From Pseudomonas tremae (GTDB lineage: Bacteria > Pseudomonadota > Gammaproteobacteria > Pseudomonadales > Pseudomonadaceae), in the NCBI RefSeq assembly GCF_001401155.1, contig NZ_LJRO01000090.1, positions 124,001-188,000 of the forward strand: DNA of 64,000 nt. Direction: 5' to 3'. Positions 35,405-44,703 of the stretch are shown here, in pieces (positions within the stretch are counted from its first letter, which is position 1; each line of letters begins with the position of its first letter). The position numbers and the translations under genes are program-made. Under the pieces are notes generated by a model that saw nothing but the letters and a program-made list of their open reading frames with translations, made no database searches and had not been told where the DNA came from.

Positions 35405-36715
35405 CTAACCCTGACTCTCCGAGTTGATCTGGCCCAGTATCCTCAGGTAGAGGTGCATGGTGGTGCCACTGCCAGGTGCGGTTTCGACGAGTACGCCGCC
35501 GCCTGCGTTCACCGCGAACTCCTGAACCTGCGCCAGGCCCAGCCCGGTGCCAAGGCCGGAGGTCTTGGTGGTGAAAAAGGGTTCGAATATCTGATCCTTG
35601 AGATGGTCGACCATGCCGGCGCCGTTATCACTTACGCTGAGCACCACATAGTCACCCGCCTGCAGGCGCGGCTCGTCCTTGACGGATTCAAAACGCGTCG
35701 CGATATGCGCCTTGCCTGGCCCCGACATGGCGTCCCGTGCATTGGCCAGCAGGTTCAGTACGGCAGCGTGAAGCTGGGCTTCGACACACAAAACGCCCCA
35801 GCCACGGGCTGAGAAGTCGAACGTCAGTTCGAGTTGGTCTCCTACCGAACGCCATAAAAGGTCACGGGCGGCCTCAAGCCGCTCACTGACATCTATGCAG
35901 ATCAGTTCGTGACCGTCCTGACGGACGCTGTTGAGCAGGCGAGTTACCAGTTGACGGCCATGCTCCACCGCTTGCAGCCCGCTGTTGCTGAACGTCTCGA
36001 CATCTCGTGGACGTCGCGAGCGCATGTTGATGAGTTGCAGGCTGGCGCTTAGCGCCTGAAGCAGGTTGTTGAAGTCATGGGCGATGCTGGCGGTGAGCAT
36101 GCCCAGCGAAGACACCCGCTGTGAGTGACGCAAATTACGTTCCAGTGCCAGGCTTTGGCTCTGGGCGTTCTCGAGGCTCAAGGTCAGCTCTGCAGCATGG
36201 CGATCGCGTTGTTCGTTGAGCAGGCGATTTTCCAGCAGTGCTCCTGTCTGTCGCGCCAGTGCCTGCAGCGCAAGGCGCTGTTGTTCGGTCAGGACGCGCG
36301 GCCAGATATCGATCACGCAGACTGTACCCAGTGCGTGGCCGTCTTCAGTGCGAATCGGCGCGCCTGCATAAAACTTTATGTAGGGCGGCCCCAGAACCAG
36401 TGGGCTTTCTCTGAAGCGGGGGTCTGTGGTGGCGTCTTCCACCACCATCACGTCGTCAGGCTGCAGGATTGCGTGAGCACAGAAGGCCAGATCGCGATGG
36501 GTTTCCCGGACATCCAGACCAATACAGGCCTTGAACCACTGACGCTCACGATCAATCAGCGACACCAGCGCTATGGGCGCATCGCACAAGGTGGTGGCGA
36601 GCAGCACTATGTCGTCGAAGTCCCGTTCCGGGAGGCTGTCCAGGACGTTGAGATGCTCGAGCGACAGGACTCGATCTTCCTCGTTAGCTGGAAGTGGTGC
36701 AGGGCTATGGGCCAT
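35405..36715 (-). CDS. GAF-domain sensor histidine kinase
   Basis: Soluble-looking kinase of 436 residues with no transmembrane segment. An N-terminal GAF domain (about residues 20-165; PIALVSLIDRERQWFKACIGLD, HAILQPDDVMVVEDATTDPRF) is followed by a coiled-coil linker and the phospho-acceptor region SIAHDFNNLLQALSASL. The ATPase domain has N (NLLANARDAM), G1 (VSDNGAGM) and G2 (GLGTGLGLAQV) boxes. No response regulator adjoins it, so its partner lies elsewhere. The GAF group matches cytoplasmic sensors seen in many pseudomonads; the ligand is unknown. Confidence 0.9.
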   Translation of the reverse strand: MAHSPAPLPANEEDRVLSLEHLNVLDSLPERDFDDIVLLATTLCDAPIALVSLIDRERQWFKACIGLDVRETHRDLAFCAHAILQPDDVMVVEDATTDPRFRESPLVLGPPYIKFYAGAPIRTEDGHALGTVCVIDIWPRVLTEQQRLALQALARQTGALLENRLLNEQRDRHAAELTLSLENAQSQSLALERNLRHSQRVSSLGMLTASIAHDFNNLLQALSASLQLINMRSRRPRDVETFSNSGLQAVEHGRQLVTRLLNSVRQDGHELICIDVSERLEAARDLLWRSVGDQLELTFDFSARGWGVLCVEAQLHAAVLNLLANARDAMSGPGKAHIATRFESVKDEPRLQAGDYVVLSVSDNGAGMVDHLKDQIFEPFFTTKTSGLGTGLGLAQVQEFAVNAGGGVLVETAPGSGTTMHLYLRILGQINSESQG

Positions 36716-37200
36716 GAGGACGATCGCACTAATGACGAAATGAGACCCTATGATGCCTATGATTGACAGGCGGCAGCAAGGCTCATTATCAGCGACCGGA
36801 GCGCGGCCCGTGCTTCCGGCGCGCGTCCATAGGGTATGCCCCTGAAGAGCATGGCGGGGGGAGTGGGCATGCAGTCGGGGGCCTGCTGAGCGAGCAGTGA
36901 ACTACGTACGGTGTTCCTCGGTTTTACGGTAACTTTGTGAACATCAGGCTGTGTGTTTAAAAGCATGTAAGAAGGGGCGCTTAAAAAGTTTATTAAAGTA
37001 TGGTCGTAATAAGAATTGAAGTATGACTGTCATAAAAAGCCTCGGCGCCCTCGTCATTATTCTGTTGTTGTGTACGAATGCTAAAGTTGTAACTTATTGT
37101 GTCCAGATTACGCCTGTTGTGTAATAAACTTGCCGTGGGTTTGTGCTGTTCTGCACAAGCTCTGACCCACTAATGTCTACTCGCTTCAGGAGCAATGCCG
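36716..37200. other. Intergenic region before the serralysin gene
   Basis: About 485 bp, becoming AT-rich after 36950. No reading frame here is convincing. It presumably holds the kinase promoter and the protease promoter. A small hairpin, TTGTGC-TGTTCT-GCACAA, lies at 37141-37158, about 30 bases before the protease ribosome-binding site. Confidence 0.5.
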
Positions 37201-38808
37201 ATGCCTGGCCCAAATGATTCAAGCCCTGCCGACCTGTTGACTGCGGGGTCCGACGATGACCGAATCACGAGCTTGCTGTGGGGGCCATACTGGCTGAAAG
37301 GGCCTAACGGCAATAACCTGACCTACAGCTTTCATACCGCAGATTCCGTGTACTCCACTGACTACAGTCGCTCGCAGGAACCCAGCGACGCCTACTCGCT
37401 GACCACCGCTCAAATGGACGCGGCCAGAAGCGCGCTGGGCGCATGGAGCGCAGTGGCGGACATCAAGTTCACTGAGGTTCAGGACACCCCTGACAACGTC
37501 GGCGATATCCGTTTCGGTGGTTTCAAGGGCCTGAAGGGCACCGAGCTAGGCCAGGCTTACGCGCCGGGCACGCTGGGCAGGTCGGGCGACGTCTGGATCG
37601 GTCCCGACGTGGATGCGGCAGTGCCTGGAAAAGGTACGCCCGATTACCTGACGTTCATGCATGAAACGGGGCATGCACTCGGTTTGAAGCATTCGTTCGA
37701 AGAAACTCAGTACAACGATGTATTGCTTGACGCGAAGTTTGAAGACGCCCGCTACACCATCATGAGCTACACCAATAAATACAGCTTCAAGCCCACCACG
37801 CCCATGCTGCTGGACGTTGCAGCCATGCAGTTCATCTATGGTGCCAACACCCACTATCACACCGAGAACGACGTCTATAAGTGGGCCCCCGATCAGTCGG
37901 TGTTCGAGACCATCTGGGACGCGGGTGGTAAGGACACTATCGATGCCAGCAATCAGGCGGCATTTGTGAAGATCAACCTTAACGAGGGGGAGTTCAGCAC
38001 CATCGGCAAGGCGTTTCTTGATTACAACCATACCCCGGACAACCCGACCCAGATGAATTCGGGGCTGGCGATTGCCTATGGCACGCATATCGAAAATGCA
38101 ATCGGCTCCGCATTCGATGACACGTTGATCGGCAACGAGCTGGCGAACGTGCTGGATGGTCGTGGCGGTCTGGACACCATGATCGGCGGCCTCGGCAACG
38201 ACACCTACGTGGTCGATCAGGTTGGTGAGCTGGCGTTGGTACAGGAAAAAGCCAATGAAGGCATAGATACGCTGAAAATCACTTACAACAATACCTCCGA
38301 CAAGGCAGCTGTGATCGACCTCAACACCGGGACGCTGGCGAACTTCGAGAATGTTCACCTGAAAGGCGAGGGTGATTTCACGGTACTGGGCAATGATCGC
38401 AACAATACCCTGACCGGTAATGACGCCAACAACATCCTCGTTGGCGGCGGTGGTAATGACAAGCTCACTGGCGGTCAGGGGGCTGACATTCTCACCGGAG
38501 GTAGCGGCGCTGACCATTTCGTATTCAATGACCTGTCTGAAACAGGCAAAGGCCTGAACAGCGACGTGATCACGGACTTCAACAGTCAGCAGGGCGACAA
38601 ACTGAGCTTTCTCAAGATGGACGCGAATATCGATACCAAGGCTCTGGATGCGTTCACCTTCATCGGCAGCGGAGAATTTACCGCAGCTGGCCAGTTACGC
38701 TTTGTCGATCATGTGTTGTCCGGCAACGTCAATGCCGACCTGCATGCCGATTTTGACATCCAACTGGTCGGCGTGACGAGTTTTCATGCTCAGGATCTGG
38801 CGGTCTGA
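37201..38808 (+). CDS. Serralysin-family (M10) secreted metalloprotease
   Basis: Zinc protease of 535 residues. The extended zinc motif HETGHALGLKH (His154, His158, His164) and the Met-turn TIMSYTNKY identify the metzincin serralysin group. Downstream are two RTX blocks (DDTLIGNELANVLDGRGG; NNTLTGNDANNILVGGGGND) and a C-terminal end DFDIQLVGVTSFHAQDLAV, matching the type I export signal with a terminal hydrophobic run. There is no N-terminal signal peptide. The start was chosen at ATG 37201, eight bases after AGGAG; ATG 37195 is too close to it. No inhibitor or dedicated exporter genes adjoin it, so it may use the type I system 6 kb upstream or another one elsewhere. Such proteases are common plant-pathogen exoenzymes. 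Confidence 0.93.
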   Translation: MPGPNDSSPADLLTAGSDDDRITSLLWGPYWLKGPNGNNLTYSFHTADSVYSTDYSRSQEPSDAYSLTTAQMDAARSALGAWSAVADIKFTEVQDTPDNVGDIRFGGFKGLKGTELGQAYAPGTLGRSGDVWIGPDVDAAVPGKGTPDYLTFMHETGHALGLKHSFEETQYNDVLLDAKFEDARYTIMSYTNKYSFKPTTPMLLDVAAMQFIYGANTHYHTENDVYKWAPDQSVFETIWDAGGKDTIDASNQAAFVKINLNEGEFSTIGKAFLDYNHTPDNPTQMNSGLAIAYGTHIENAIGSAFDDTLIGNELANVLDGRGGLDTMIGGLGNDTYVVDQVGELALVQEKANEGIDTLKITYNNTSDKAAVIDLNTGTLANFENVHLKGEGDFTVLGNDRNNTLTGNDANNILVGGGGNDKLTGGQGADILTGGSGADHFVFNDLSETGKGLNSDVITDFNSQQGDKLSFLKMDANIDTKALDAFTFIGSGEFTAAGQLRFVDHVLSGNVNADLHADFDIQLVGVTSFHAQDLAV

Positions 38809-39052
38809 TTGCTGCCATGAAGCGCTGTTGCAATGAACTGTTCAACCAGTAGGAAGTGCCAAGGAATGGCACTGTTTCATTCAATCGTTTTTTTGTCTGA
38901 GCCCGGCGTTCGCTGGATTCGTTTGACCTTTCCAGCCTATGCAAACGCGCACCGTGAAAGTGCGAGGTATTGTTTTGCCTGCGTTTTCAGCACCGCTACG
39001 GTGCTGTTACAAAATTTAAAGCCACAAAATCAAAATAACCAACAAATCCCAC
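38809..39052. other. Intergenic region upstream of the amidase operon promoter
   Basis: No supported gene. A 102-codon plus-strand frame here lacks a ribosome-binding site and any family resemblance. The last 50 bases are AT-rich and lead into the operon promoter. Confidence 0.5.
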
Positions 39053-39081
39053 TTGACGCGTCAACATACGCTCCCTGTAAT
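39053..39081 (+). promoter_or_regulatory. Sigma-70 promoter with overlapping 12-bp palindrome (amidase operon)
   Basis: TTGACG and TGTAAT are separated by exactly 17 bp. The -35 region is embedded in the perfect palindrome TTGACGCGTCAA (39053-39064). A repressor bound there would block RNA polymerase; the DeoR regulator encoded as the second gene is the natural candidate. The expected transcript start is near 39088. Confidence 0.6.
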
Positions 39082-39151
39082 GCGCTGACCGAGGTTCATG
39101 CCAGGCGTTACGCAGACGTATTACAGACATACTTACGCTGAGGTATCCCAA

Positions 39152-40579
39152 TTGATTGAGGCAAAGCCATCTTCCGTACCGACTGTAATTGAGGCCGCCG
39201 CGCTCGTCCGCAAAGGATGCATGACGTCTATACGCATGACCGAGTTATGCCTTTCGGCCATTGAAACCCACAATCCCACACTGAACGCCTTTGGCGACGT
39301 TTACGCAGAGGCTGCGCTCGAGCAGGCCTGGATCCTCACTGGCGAGATGCAGCGCGGCAAGATACGCGGCCCGTTGCACGGCATACCTTTTGGCATCAAG
39401 GACCTCTTCTCGACTGCCGGGCTACGCACCACGCGTGGTTCGTTGAGCGCGCTGGATGCGGTGCCGACTCAGGACGCTCCGATCATCCGGCGTCTCAAGA
39501 ACGCGGGTGCAATCATTCTGGGCAAAACCGCGACCACCGAGTTCGGCTGGACCGGGGCCAGCACATCAAAAGTGTTTGGCAACGGTCGCAACCCGTGGGA
39601 CCCGACGCTGACCAGTGGTGGCTCCAGTTCGGGGTCTGCAATTGCGGTGGCGGCGCGAATGGTTCCGGCCACACTGGGGTCTGATGGCGGGGGTTCGGTG
39701 CGTATACCGGGGGCCTTTTGTGGCGCGTTTGCCCTGAAGGGAACCCTGGGGCGCATTCCGACCTGGCCCTGGTCGGCGACCGAGATGCTCAGCCATGCCG
39801 GGCCGATTACCCGAACCGTGCGTGACAGCGCGCTGCTGTTCGACATTCTGTCAGGGCCTGATCCGCTGGATCATCAGGCATTGCCTGCCCCTGACGAGTC
39901 CTTTCTGGCTCGCTGCGATCAGCCATTGCCCCCGTTGCGAATCGGATTTTGTCCGACCCTGTTCGATACACCGGTCGATCCGCAAGTCGCGGCTGTTGTG
40001 GACGCTGCGGTTGCCAATATCGCCAGGTCCCTGCCAGTGACGGTCAGTACCTTCGATCCGGGCTGGCAGGACCCGCTGGCGACTTTTGAAACACTCTGGG
40101 TCGGGGGGCGCGGCATCGCTTACGGCAAGGCGTTGTCGCAGCAGATGGATCAGCTCGATCCTGGCTTTGCCGAGCTGATCAGACGCTCGGCGCACTACAG
40201 CCTGAGTGATTACCTGCAGGCGCTTCAACAGCGCGCAGCCTTTGCCAACCAAGTACACGCGACTTTTGAAGATTACGATCTGCTGATCATGCCCACACTG
40301 CCGATTCTGCCGTTTGCCGCAGACGAGGTGGCACCAGTCGGGTATCCCGGTCAGGACAGCGCAGTGCCCTGGGCACGCTGGACGCCGTTTACCTACCCTT
40401 TCAACATCGCCGGCAACCCGGCAGCCAGCCTGCCTTGCGGGCTGAGCAGTACCGGGCTGCCTGTTGGCCTGCAGGTCGTCGGGCCACGTTTCGCCGATGC
40501 CCTGGTGCTTCAGTTCTGCGCTGCCGTGGAGGCCATTGCGCCTTGGGACCAGCGCCTTCCGCCGATGCTGGGGGCGTGA
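39152..40579 (+). CDS. Amidase signature family hydrolase
   Basis: Cytoplasmic amidohydrolase of about 475 residues. The Ser-cisSer-Lys triad is visible: lysine in GIPFGIKDLF, cis-serine in SGGSSSGSA, and nucleophile serine in SDGGGSVRIPG. The rest follows the family (IMPTLPILPF; PFNIAGNPAASLPCGL). The start at TTG 39152, eight bases after GAGG, is preferred because the alternative ATG 39098 would lie only about 10 bases after the predicted transcript start, with no ribosome-binding site. It is first in a seven-gene operon with a carbamoylase-like hydrolase, two kinases and a symporter. The specific amide is unknown. Confidence 0.88.
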   Translation: MIEAKPSSVPTVIEAAALVRKGCMTSIRMTELCLSAIETHNPTLNAFGDVYAEAALEQAWILTGEMQRGKIRGPLHGIPFGIKDLFSTAGLRTTRGSLSALDAVPTQDAPIIRRLKNAGAIILGKTATTEFGWTGASTSKVFGNGRNPWDPTLTSGGSSSGSAIAVAARMVPATLGSDGGGSVRIPGAFCGAFALKGTLGRIPTWPWSATEMLSHAGPITRTVRDSALLFDILSGPDPLDHQALPAPDESFLARCDQPLPPLRIGFCPTLFDTPVDPQVAAVVDAAVANIARSLPVTVSTFDPGWQDPLATFETLWVGGRGIAYGKALSQQMDQLDPGFAELIRRSAHYSLSDYLQALQQRAAFANQVHATFEDYDLLIMPTLPILPFAADEVAPVGYPGQDSAVPWARWTPFTYPFNIAGNPAASLPCGLSSTGLPVGLQVVGPRFADALVLQFCAAVEAIAPWDQRLPPMLGA

Positions 40580-40659
40580 AGATGAGGCTCGTCCGTGCGC
40601 AAGCGCAGCCAACCTGCCGTTACCCCGGAGATATCATTTTGCAACGGAATGTCACCCCC

Positions 40660-41418
40660 ATGCTCAACCAGCCGCGTCTGGACGAAATCATGCGCCTGCT
40701 CGCGCAACAACAGCGGGTCAAGTCTACCGACCTGGCGCAGATGCTGTTCGTCTCCGAAGAGACTATCCGACGTGATTTCAAGCACCTTGAAGAGGAGGGC
40801 AGGTTAAGAAGAATCCACGGTGGCGCCATTCTGCCCAGATCCAGTGAAGAACTGCCTCTGCAGGAGCGCAGCCGCCTCAAGCCCAGGGCCAAGGCGGGCA
40901 TTGCCACGCGGGCCGTCCAACTGGTCTGCGAGGGCATGGCGATCTTTCTCGACACGGGCACTTCGACCCTGGCGTTGGCCCAGCAACTGACCCGCTTCAG
41001 CCATCTGAAGATCATCACCAACTCGCTGGACATCGCTCAGATGATCTCGCACCAGAGCGACAATCAAGTGCTGGTGGCGCCTGGCGATGTGCGGCGTACC
41101 GATAATGCGTTGATCGGACCGCATACTCTGGAGTTTGCCCGCCAGTTTCATTACGACATCGCGTTCATGGGCATTGGCGGTATTGATCTGGACCTCGGGC
41201 TGATGGATTACCAGGAGCCCGAAGCCATGCTGCGCAGGACGTTGGTCAGGCATTGCACGCGCAGCGTAGTGCTGGCCGATGACGGCAAGTTCGGCCACCG
41301 CACGTTCATCAATACCTTGCCGTTTGCGGCAGTCACGACCCTGGTCACCAATCGGCCGTTATCCGACGAGTTCGCGACACGCCTGGAGAAAGATCATGTC
41401 GATACCCTCTATGCCTGA
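40660..41418 (+). CDS. DeoR-family transcriptional regulator
   Basis: Regulator of about 252 residues. The winged helix is at the N-terminus (RLDEIMRLLAQQQRVKSTDLAQMLFVSEETIRRDFKHLEEEGRLRRIHGGA). The sugar-phosphate isomerase-like effector domain follows (DTGTSTLALAQQL, FMGIGGIDLDLGLMDYQEPEA, VVLADDGKFG). DeoR proteins typically sense phosphorylated small molecules, which fits the two kinases encoded in the same operon. ATG 40660 gives the usual N-terminus; TTG 40639, with GGAG eight bases upstream, is an alternative. It overlaps the next gene by 23 bp and probably controls this operon through the palindrome at 39053. Confidence 0.9.
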   Translation: MLNQPRLDEIMRLLAQQQRVKSTDLAQMLFVSEETIRRDFKHLEEEGRLRRIHGGAILPRSSEELPLQERSRLKPRAKAGIATRAVQLVCEGMAIFLDTGTSTLALAQQLTRFSHLKIITNSLDIAQMISHQSDNQVLVAPGDVRRTDNALIGPHTLEFARQFHYDIAFMGIGGIDLDLGLMDYQEPEAMLRRTLVRHCTRSVVLADDGKFGHRTFINTLPFAAVTTLVTNRPLSDEFATRLEKDHVDTLYA

Positions 41419-42676
41419 GCTGATCGAGCCAGGCGCAGCTGATCTGGCGGCGTTCGAAGCACTGTTTCGGCAAAGCTCGGCCATTGGCGCAACACCGGCT
41501 GGCGGCCTGCATCGGCTGGCAGCCTCGGCTGAAGACGGTCAGGCTCGCGACCTGTTTCGTGACTGGCTCGAAGGGCACGGTTTTGAAGTGCGTGTCGATG
41601 CTATTGGTAATATGTTCGGTCTGATGACTTTCAACCCGGACGCGCCATACCTGCTGTGCGGTTCACATCTGGACAGCCAGCCAAGTGCAGGGCGTTTTGA
41701 CGGTGTTTACGGCGTGCTTGCAGGTGCCGTCGCCGTGGCCACTCTGGCGCGACAGATGCGCGAGCGCGGTGAAATCCCGGCCTGTAATCTGGCCGTCGTC
41801 AACTGGACCAACGAAGAGGGCGCCCGCTTTCAGCCGAGTCTGATCGGCAGCGGTGTATTCACAGGTGCGCTGGCGCTGAACGACGCGTGGGAAAGTCGCG
41901 ATGGCGACGGCATTCGTCTCAAGGACGCACTGCAAGCCATCGGCTACCTCGGCAATGACACGTTCGACTTGGCCATTTCCGGTTACGTCGAGGTTCACGT
42001 CGAGCAGGGATGCGGCCTGGAAAACAGTCAGACGGCCATCGGCGTGGTGCGCGAAACCTGGGCAGCTTTGAAACGCCGGGTGCGCTTCGATGGCGAACAG
42101 AATCATACCGGCCCCACGCCCATGGCCGCTCGTCGTGATGCATTGCTGGCTGCCGCTCACACCATCACTGCGGTGCGTGAAGAGGCCGGTCTGCATGGCT
42201 TGCACATGCACACATCGGTCGGGCGTATCGAGGTCTACCCCAACTCACCGAATGTGGTGCCTTCCAGAGTATCGCTGCTGATCGAATACCGCTCCCGCGA
42301 TGTCGAGTTGCTGAGCATGGCGGCCGAGCGACTGGACGCAAGCCTGCACGCCATAGCCGAAAAGACCATGACCGGCTTTGAAGTGGAAAGCAGCGTGCTG
42401 CGAGCGCCTGCCAGGCTGAATGACGGGCTTGCCGCGCTGGCACACTCGGTCGGCGTCGAGCTGGGCTTGTCGACCACCGACAGCATGACCGTTGCCGGCC
42501 ACGATGCGATCAGCCTGAACCGCAGCTTCCCTGTGTGCCTGCTGTTCATTCCCAGTAGCAATGGTGTGTCCCATAACGAGGCCGAATACACCAGCGATCA
42601 GGATATGCGCAATGGTTTGCGCATGCTGACCGGATTGCTGCATCGCGCTTGTACCTTACCCGTTTCGTCTTGTTGA
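41396..42676 (+). CDS. Zn-dependent M20 hydrolase, N-carbamoyl-amino-acid hydrolase/allantoate amidohydrolase type
   Basis: Hydrolase of 426 residues in the hydantoinase/carbamoylase branch of M20. Metal-binding motifs are GSHLDSQPSAGRFDGVYG, NWTNEEGARF, and the final NGVSHNEAEYTS; a substrate-binding histidine lies in GEQNHTGPTPM. Family members hydrolyse N-carbamoyl-amino acids, ureidopropionate or allantoate, releasing ammonia and CO2 or an amine. The start at ATG 41396 follows GGAG. Embedded between the regulator and the kinases, it probably acts on the same compound as the amidase. The substrate is not deducible from the sequence. Confidence 0.9.
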   Translation: MSIPSMPELIEPGAADLAAFEALFRQSSAIGATPAGGLHRLAASAEDGQARDLFRDWLEGHGFEVRVDAIGNMFGLMTFNPDAPYLLCGSHLDSQPSAGRFDGVYGVLAGAVAVATLARQMRERGEIPACNLAVVNWTNEEGARFQPSLIGSGVFTGALALNDAWESRDGDGIRLKDALQAIGYLGNDTFDLAISGYVEVHVEQGCGLENSQTAIGVVRETWAALKRRVRFDGEQNHTGPTPMAARRDALLAAAHTITAVREEAGLHGLHMHTSVGRIEVYPNSPNVVPSRVSLLIEYRSRDVELLSMAAERLDASLHAIAEKTMTGFEVESSVLRAPARLNDGLAALAHSVGVELGLSTTDSMTVAGHDAISLNRSFPVCLLFIPSSNGVSHNEAEYTSDQDMRNGLRMLTGLLHRACTLPVSSC

Positions 42677-42686
42677 GGGGCTGACC

Positions 42687-43640
42687 ATGTCATATGGCGA
42701 CGACTTGACCGCCCGGCTGCTCGGCGCACTGGCAACTGTCGGTTTCGATACAAACCCTGAGGTCGAACTGATTGTTCAGGGAGTAGCCTCGCCATCGCGG
42801 CTTGCCACAGAATGGGCCGGTTTCCGTGTGACGGCTGCCGGTGGCAGTTGTTACGCGAAAGTACTGCATGCCGACATGGCACCCCTTATCGATTTTCAGC
42901 GTGCCGCGCAGGCCAGCGAATGTGCCGGGCGCACAGGCGCGGCTCCGCGTTTGCTGGGTGCAGACAAGACTGGCGGCGTGTTGATTTTCGAGGACCTTGG
43001 GACGAGCTGGCGCGCTGCGCGTCTCGATGACCTGCTCGCGCCGGGGCTGCTTGATGCGCTATGGGCACTCAAGCGACGTGTGCATGCCGGGCCTGCCCCC
43101 GATTACGCCTGGTCGCCGATGGCAGACATCGAACGCCTGCGCGTCAGGTGTAGGCAAGACGGTGTTGTACTGCCAGCGGAGCATCAATGGATAGACCGTT
43201 GCGTCGACATGGTGTGGCTGGCGTTGCAACAGCGTCAGGTGCGTGTCGCCCCTGTCCACGGTGATGGCGTGGTCAGCAACGTCATGGTGTCGAGCGAAGG
43301 CGAATTGCGCCTGGTTGATTTTGACTACGGCGGCTGCATGGACCCGTGGTACGACGTTGCGATTACCTTGAATGAGCTTTATTCGTTCGAGAACCAGTGG
43401 CGCGAAGGCATCCGTGCATGGGCGGGAGAGTGTCTTGAAGTCGACTATGCCGTGTGCAGGTTGTACGCGCTGATCAATGACTGGTACTGGACATTGTGGG
43501 GGTTCTGGAGTGGCACCACGTCCGCGCGGCAACTGGAGTTTTCCAAGGTAGGCCAATGGACGTTGCTGCGCTGCAGGCAGTGCGTGCAGGACCCGCGCCT
43601 GGAAGGCTGGATGCGTCAGGTCCAAGAGGGCAAAGCATGA
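42687..43640 (+). CDS. Phosphotransferase of the APH/choline kinase fold (kinase 1)
   Basis: Predicted small-molecule kinase of 317 residues. The ATP lysine is in GGSCYAKVLHAD. The catalytic loop is PVHGDGVVSNVMV (His191, Asp193, Asn198) and the metal-binding motif is LRLVDFDYGGCMDPWYDVA. All catalytic residues are intact. It starts 10 bp after the M20 hydrolase and its stop overlaps the second kinase by 4 bp. Members phosphorylate hydroxyl groups of choline, ethanolamine, homoserine or similar amino alcohols, so an N-containing alcohol is the likely substrate (inference). Confidence 0.85.
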   Translation: MSYGDDLTARLLGALATVGFDTNPEVELIVQGVASPSRLATEWAGFRVTAAGGSCYAKVLHADMAPLIDFQRAAQASECAGRTGAAPRLLGADKTGGVLIFEDLGTSWRAARLDDLLAPGLLDALWALKRRVHAGPAPDYAWSPMADIERLRVRCRQDGVVLPAEHQWIDRCVDMVWLALQQRQVRVAPVHGDGVVSNVMVSSEGELRLVDFDYGGCMDPWYDVAITLNELYSFENQWREGIRAWAGECLEVDYAVCRLYALINDWYWTLWGFWSGTTSARQLEFSKVGQWTLLRCRQCVQDPRLEGWMRQVQEGKA

Positions 43641-44572
43641 AAACGTTAGGGCAGTCCATCAGTACCCAGGAGCGTCAGCTGGAGGCCGCAGTGCGCAGCA
43701 TTGACTGCTGGCAGGGCCGGCATGTCGGTTATGAGCCTGTCAGCGGCGGGATCTCCAACACCAACTGGCGGGTCGAAGTAGAAGGGGCCGACACGGCTTA
43801 CTTCTTCAAGGTGCCGGGCGTGGGCACAGAGATGTTCATCGACCGTCACACGGCGCACGAAGCCAGCGTGAAGGCGGCACAGACCGGTTACGGCGCGCCG
43901 GTGTTCGCCTTTCTAGAAGCGTTCGGTGTCGAAGTGTTCGAGTTCATGGAAGGCTGGCGGGCATCCTCCAATCATGATTTTCTGCAACGCGACATACGCC
44001 ATGGAGCCCTTCATGGGCTCAAGGCCTTCAACGATCAGCCATTGTTGAAGCAGACCAAGACCGTGTTCGACATGATCGCCGAACACCAGGGTCAGGTGGC
44101 TGACCTCAAAGGTCTCAAGCCTCAGGACGACGGCTGGCTCTGCCTGCAGTATCAGCGCGCCAAAACGGCCCTGGAGGCTTCCGGTATCGACCTGGCCCCG
44201 TGTATGAATGACACGCTGGCGGGCAATTTCATGCTTAATGCCGAGCGCCAGATTCGCTTGGTGGACTTCGAGTACGCGTCCAATAACGACCGCCATTACG
44301 AACTGGCGCTGTGGTTTGGCGAGATGTTTTTCAGCGATGAGATGGAGCTGGCATTGATCGAGGATTACTTCGGCCACGTCAGCGCGCAAACCATCGCGCG
44401 TATCAAGCTCAACAAGGCCTTGGCGGATATCAAATGGTCGACCTGGGCCATGGTTCAGCATGCGGTTTCGCAACTGGACTTCGACTTCTACAAATACGGC
44501 AGCTGGAAGCACATGCGCGCCCGCAGCATCATCAATGATTCGCAATGGGAAACATGGCTGCGACAGGCATGA
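43637..44572 (+). CDS. Choline/ethanolamine kinase-like protein with altered catalytic loop (kinase 2)
   Basis: Protein of 311 residues related to choline kinases. GGISNTNWRVE forms the nucleotide loop, YFFKVPG holds the ATP lysine and LVDFEYASNNDRHYELALWF is the typical choline-kinase metal motif. The catalytic loop, normally C-H-N-D, reads CMNDTLAGNFML. Met190 replaces the conserved histidine, while Asp192 and Asn197 remain. Activity is therefore uncertain; it may be active with altered rate or act with kinase 1, to which it is translationally coupled (ATGA overlap). Two adjacent kinases of one fold in a single operon suggest a heterodimer or two sequential phosphorylations. Confidence 0.82.
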   Translation: MKTLGQSISTQERQLEAAVRSIDCWQGRHVGYEPVSGGISNTNWRVEVEGADTAYFFKVPGVGTEMFIDRHTAHEASVKAAQTGYGAPVFAFLEAFGVEVFEFMEGWRASSNHDFLQRDIRHGALHGLKAFNDQPLLKQTKTVFDMIAEHQGQVADLKGLKPQDDGWLCLQYQRAKTALEASGIDLAPCMNDTLAGNFMLNAERQIRLVDFEYASNNDRHYELALWFGEMFFSDEMELALIEDYFGHVSAQTIARIKLNKALADIKWSTWAMVQHAVSQLDFDFYKYGSWKHMRARSIINDSQWETWLRQA

Positions 44573-44703
44573 CCCGCTGTTGATCGACACCTTTCGACAC
44601 GCACCACACAATAAAAAAATAGCGGGTCACCGCACGTTTCTTTTACTGCTTGAGTTTTATCCGGTCACTTCATAGCCAGATCCTGAAATTCAAGGAGCAC
44701 TCC

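Noticed and set aside
36757..36966. Minus-strand frame of 69 codons upstream of the GAF kinase
   Set aside because: No ribosome-binding site, no recognised fold, and it lies in promoter-like sequence.
26709..38808. Calling the type I genes aprDEF for the serralysin
   Set aside because: They adjoin the RTX protein, not the protease; no aprI is present, so that assignment is unsupported.
38833..39141. Plus-strand frame of 102 codons before the amidase
   Set aside because: It crosses the operon promoter and palindrome, lacks a ribosome-binding site and has no protein-like pattern.
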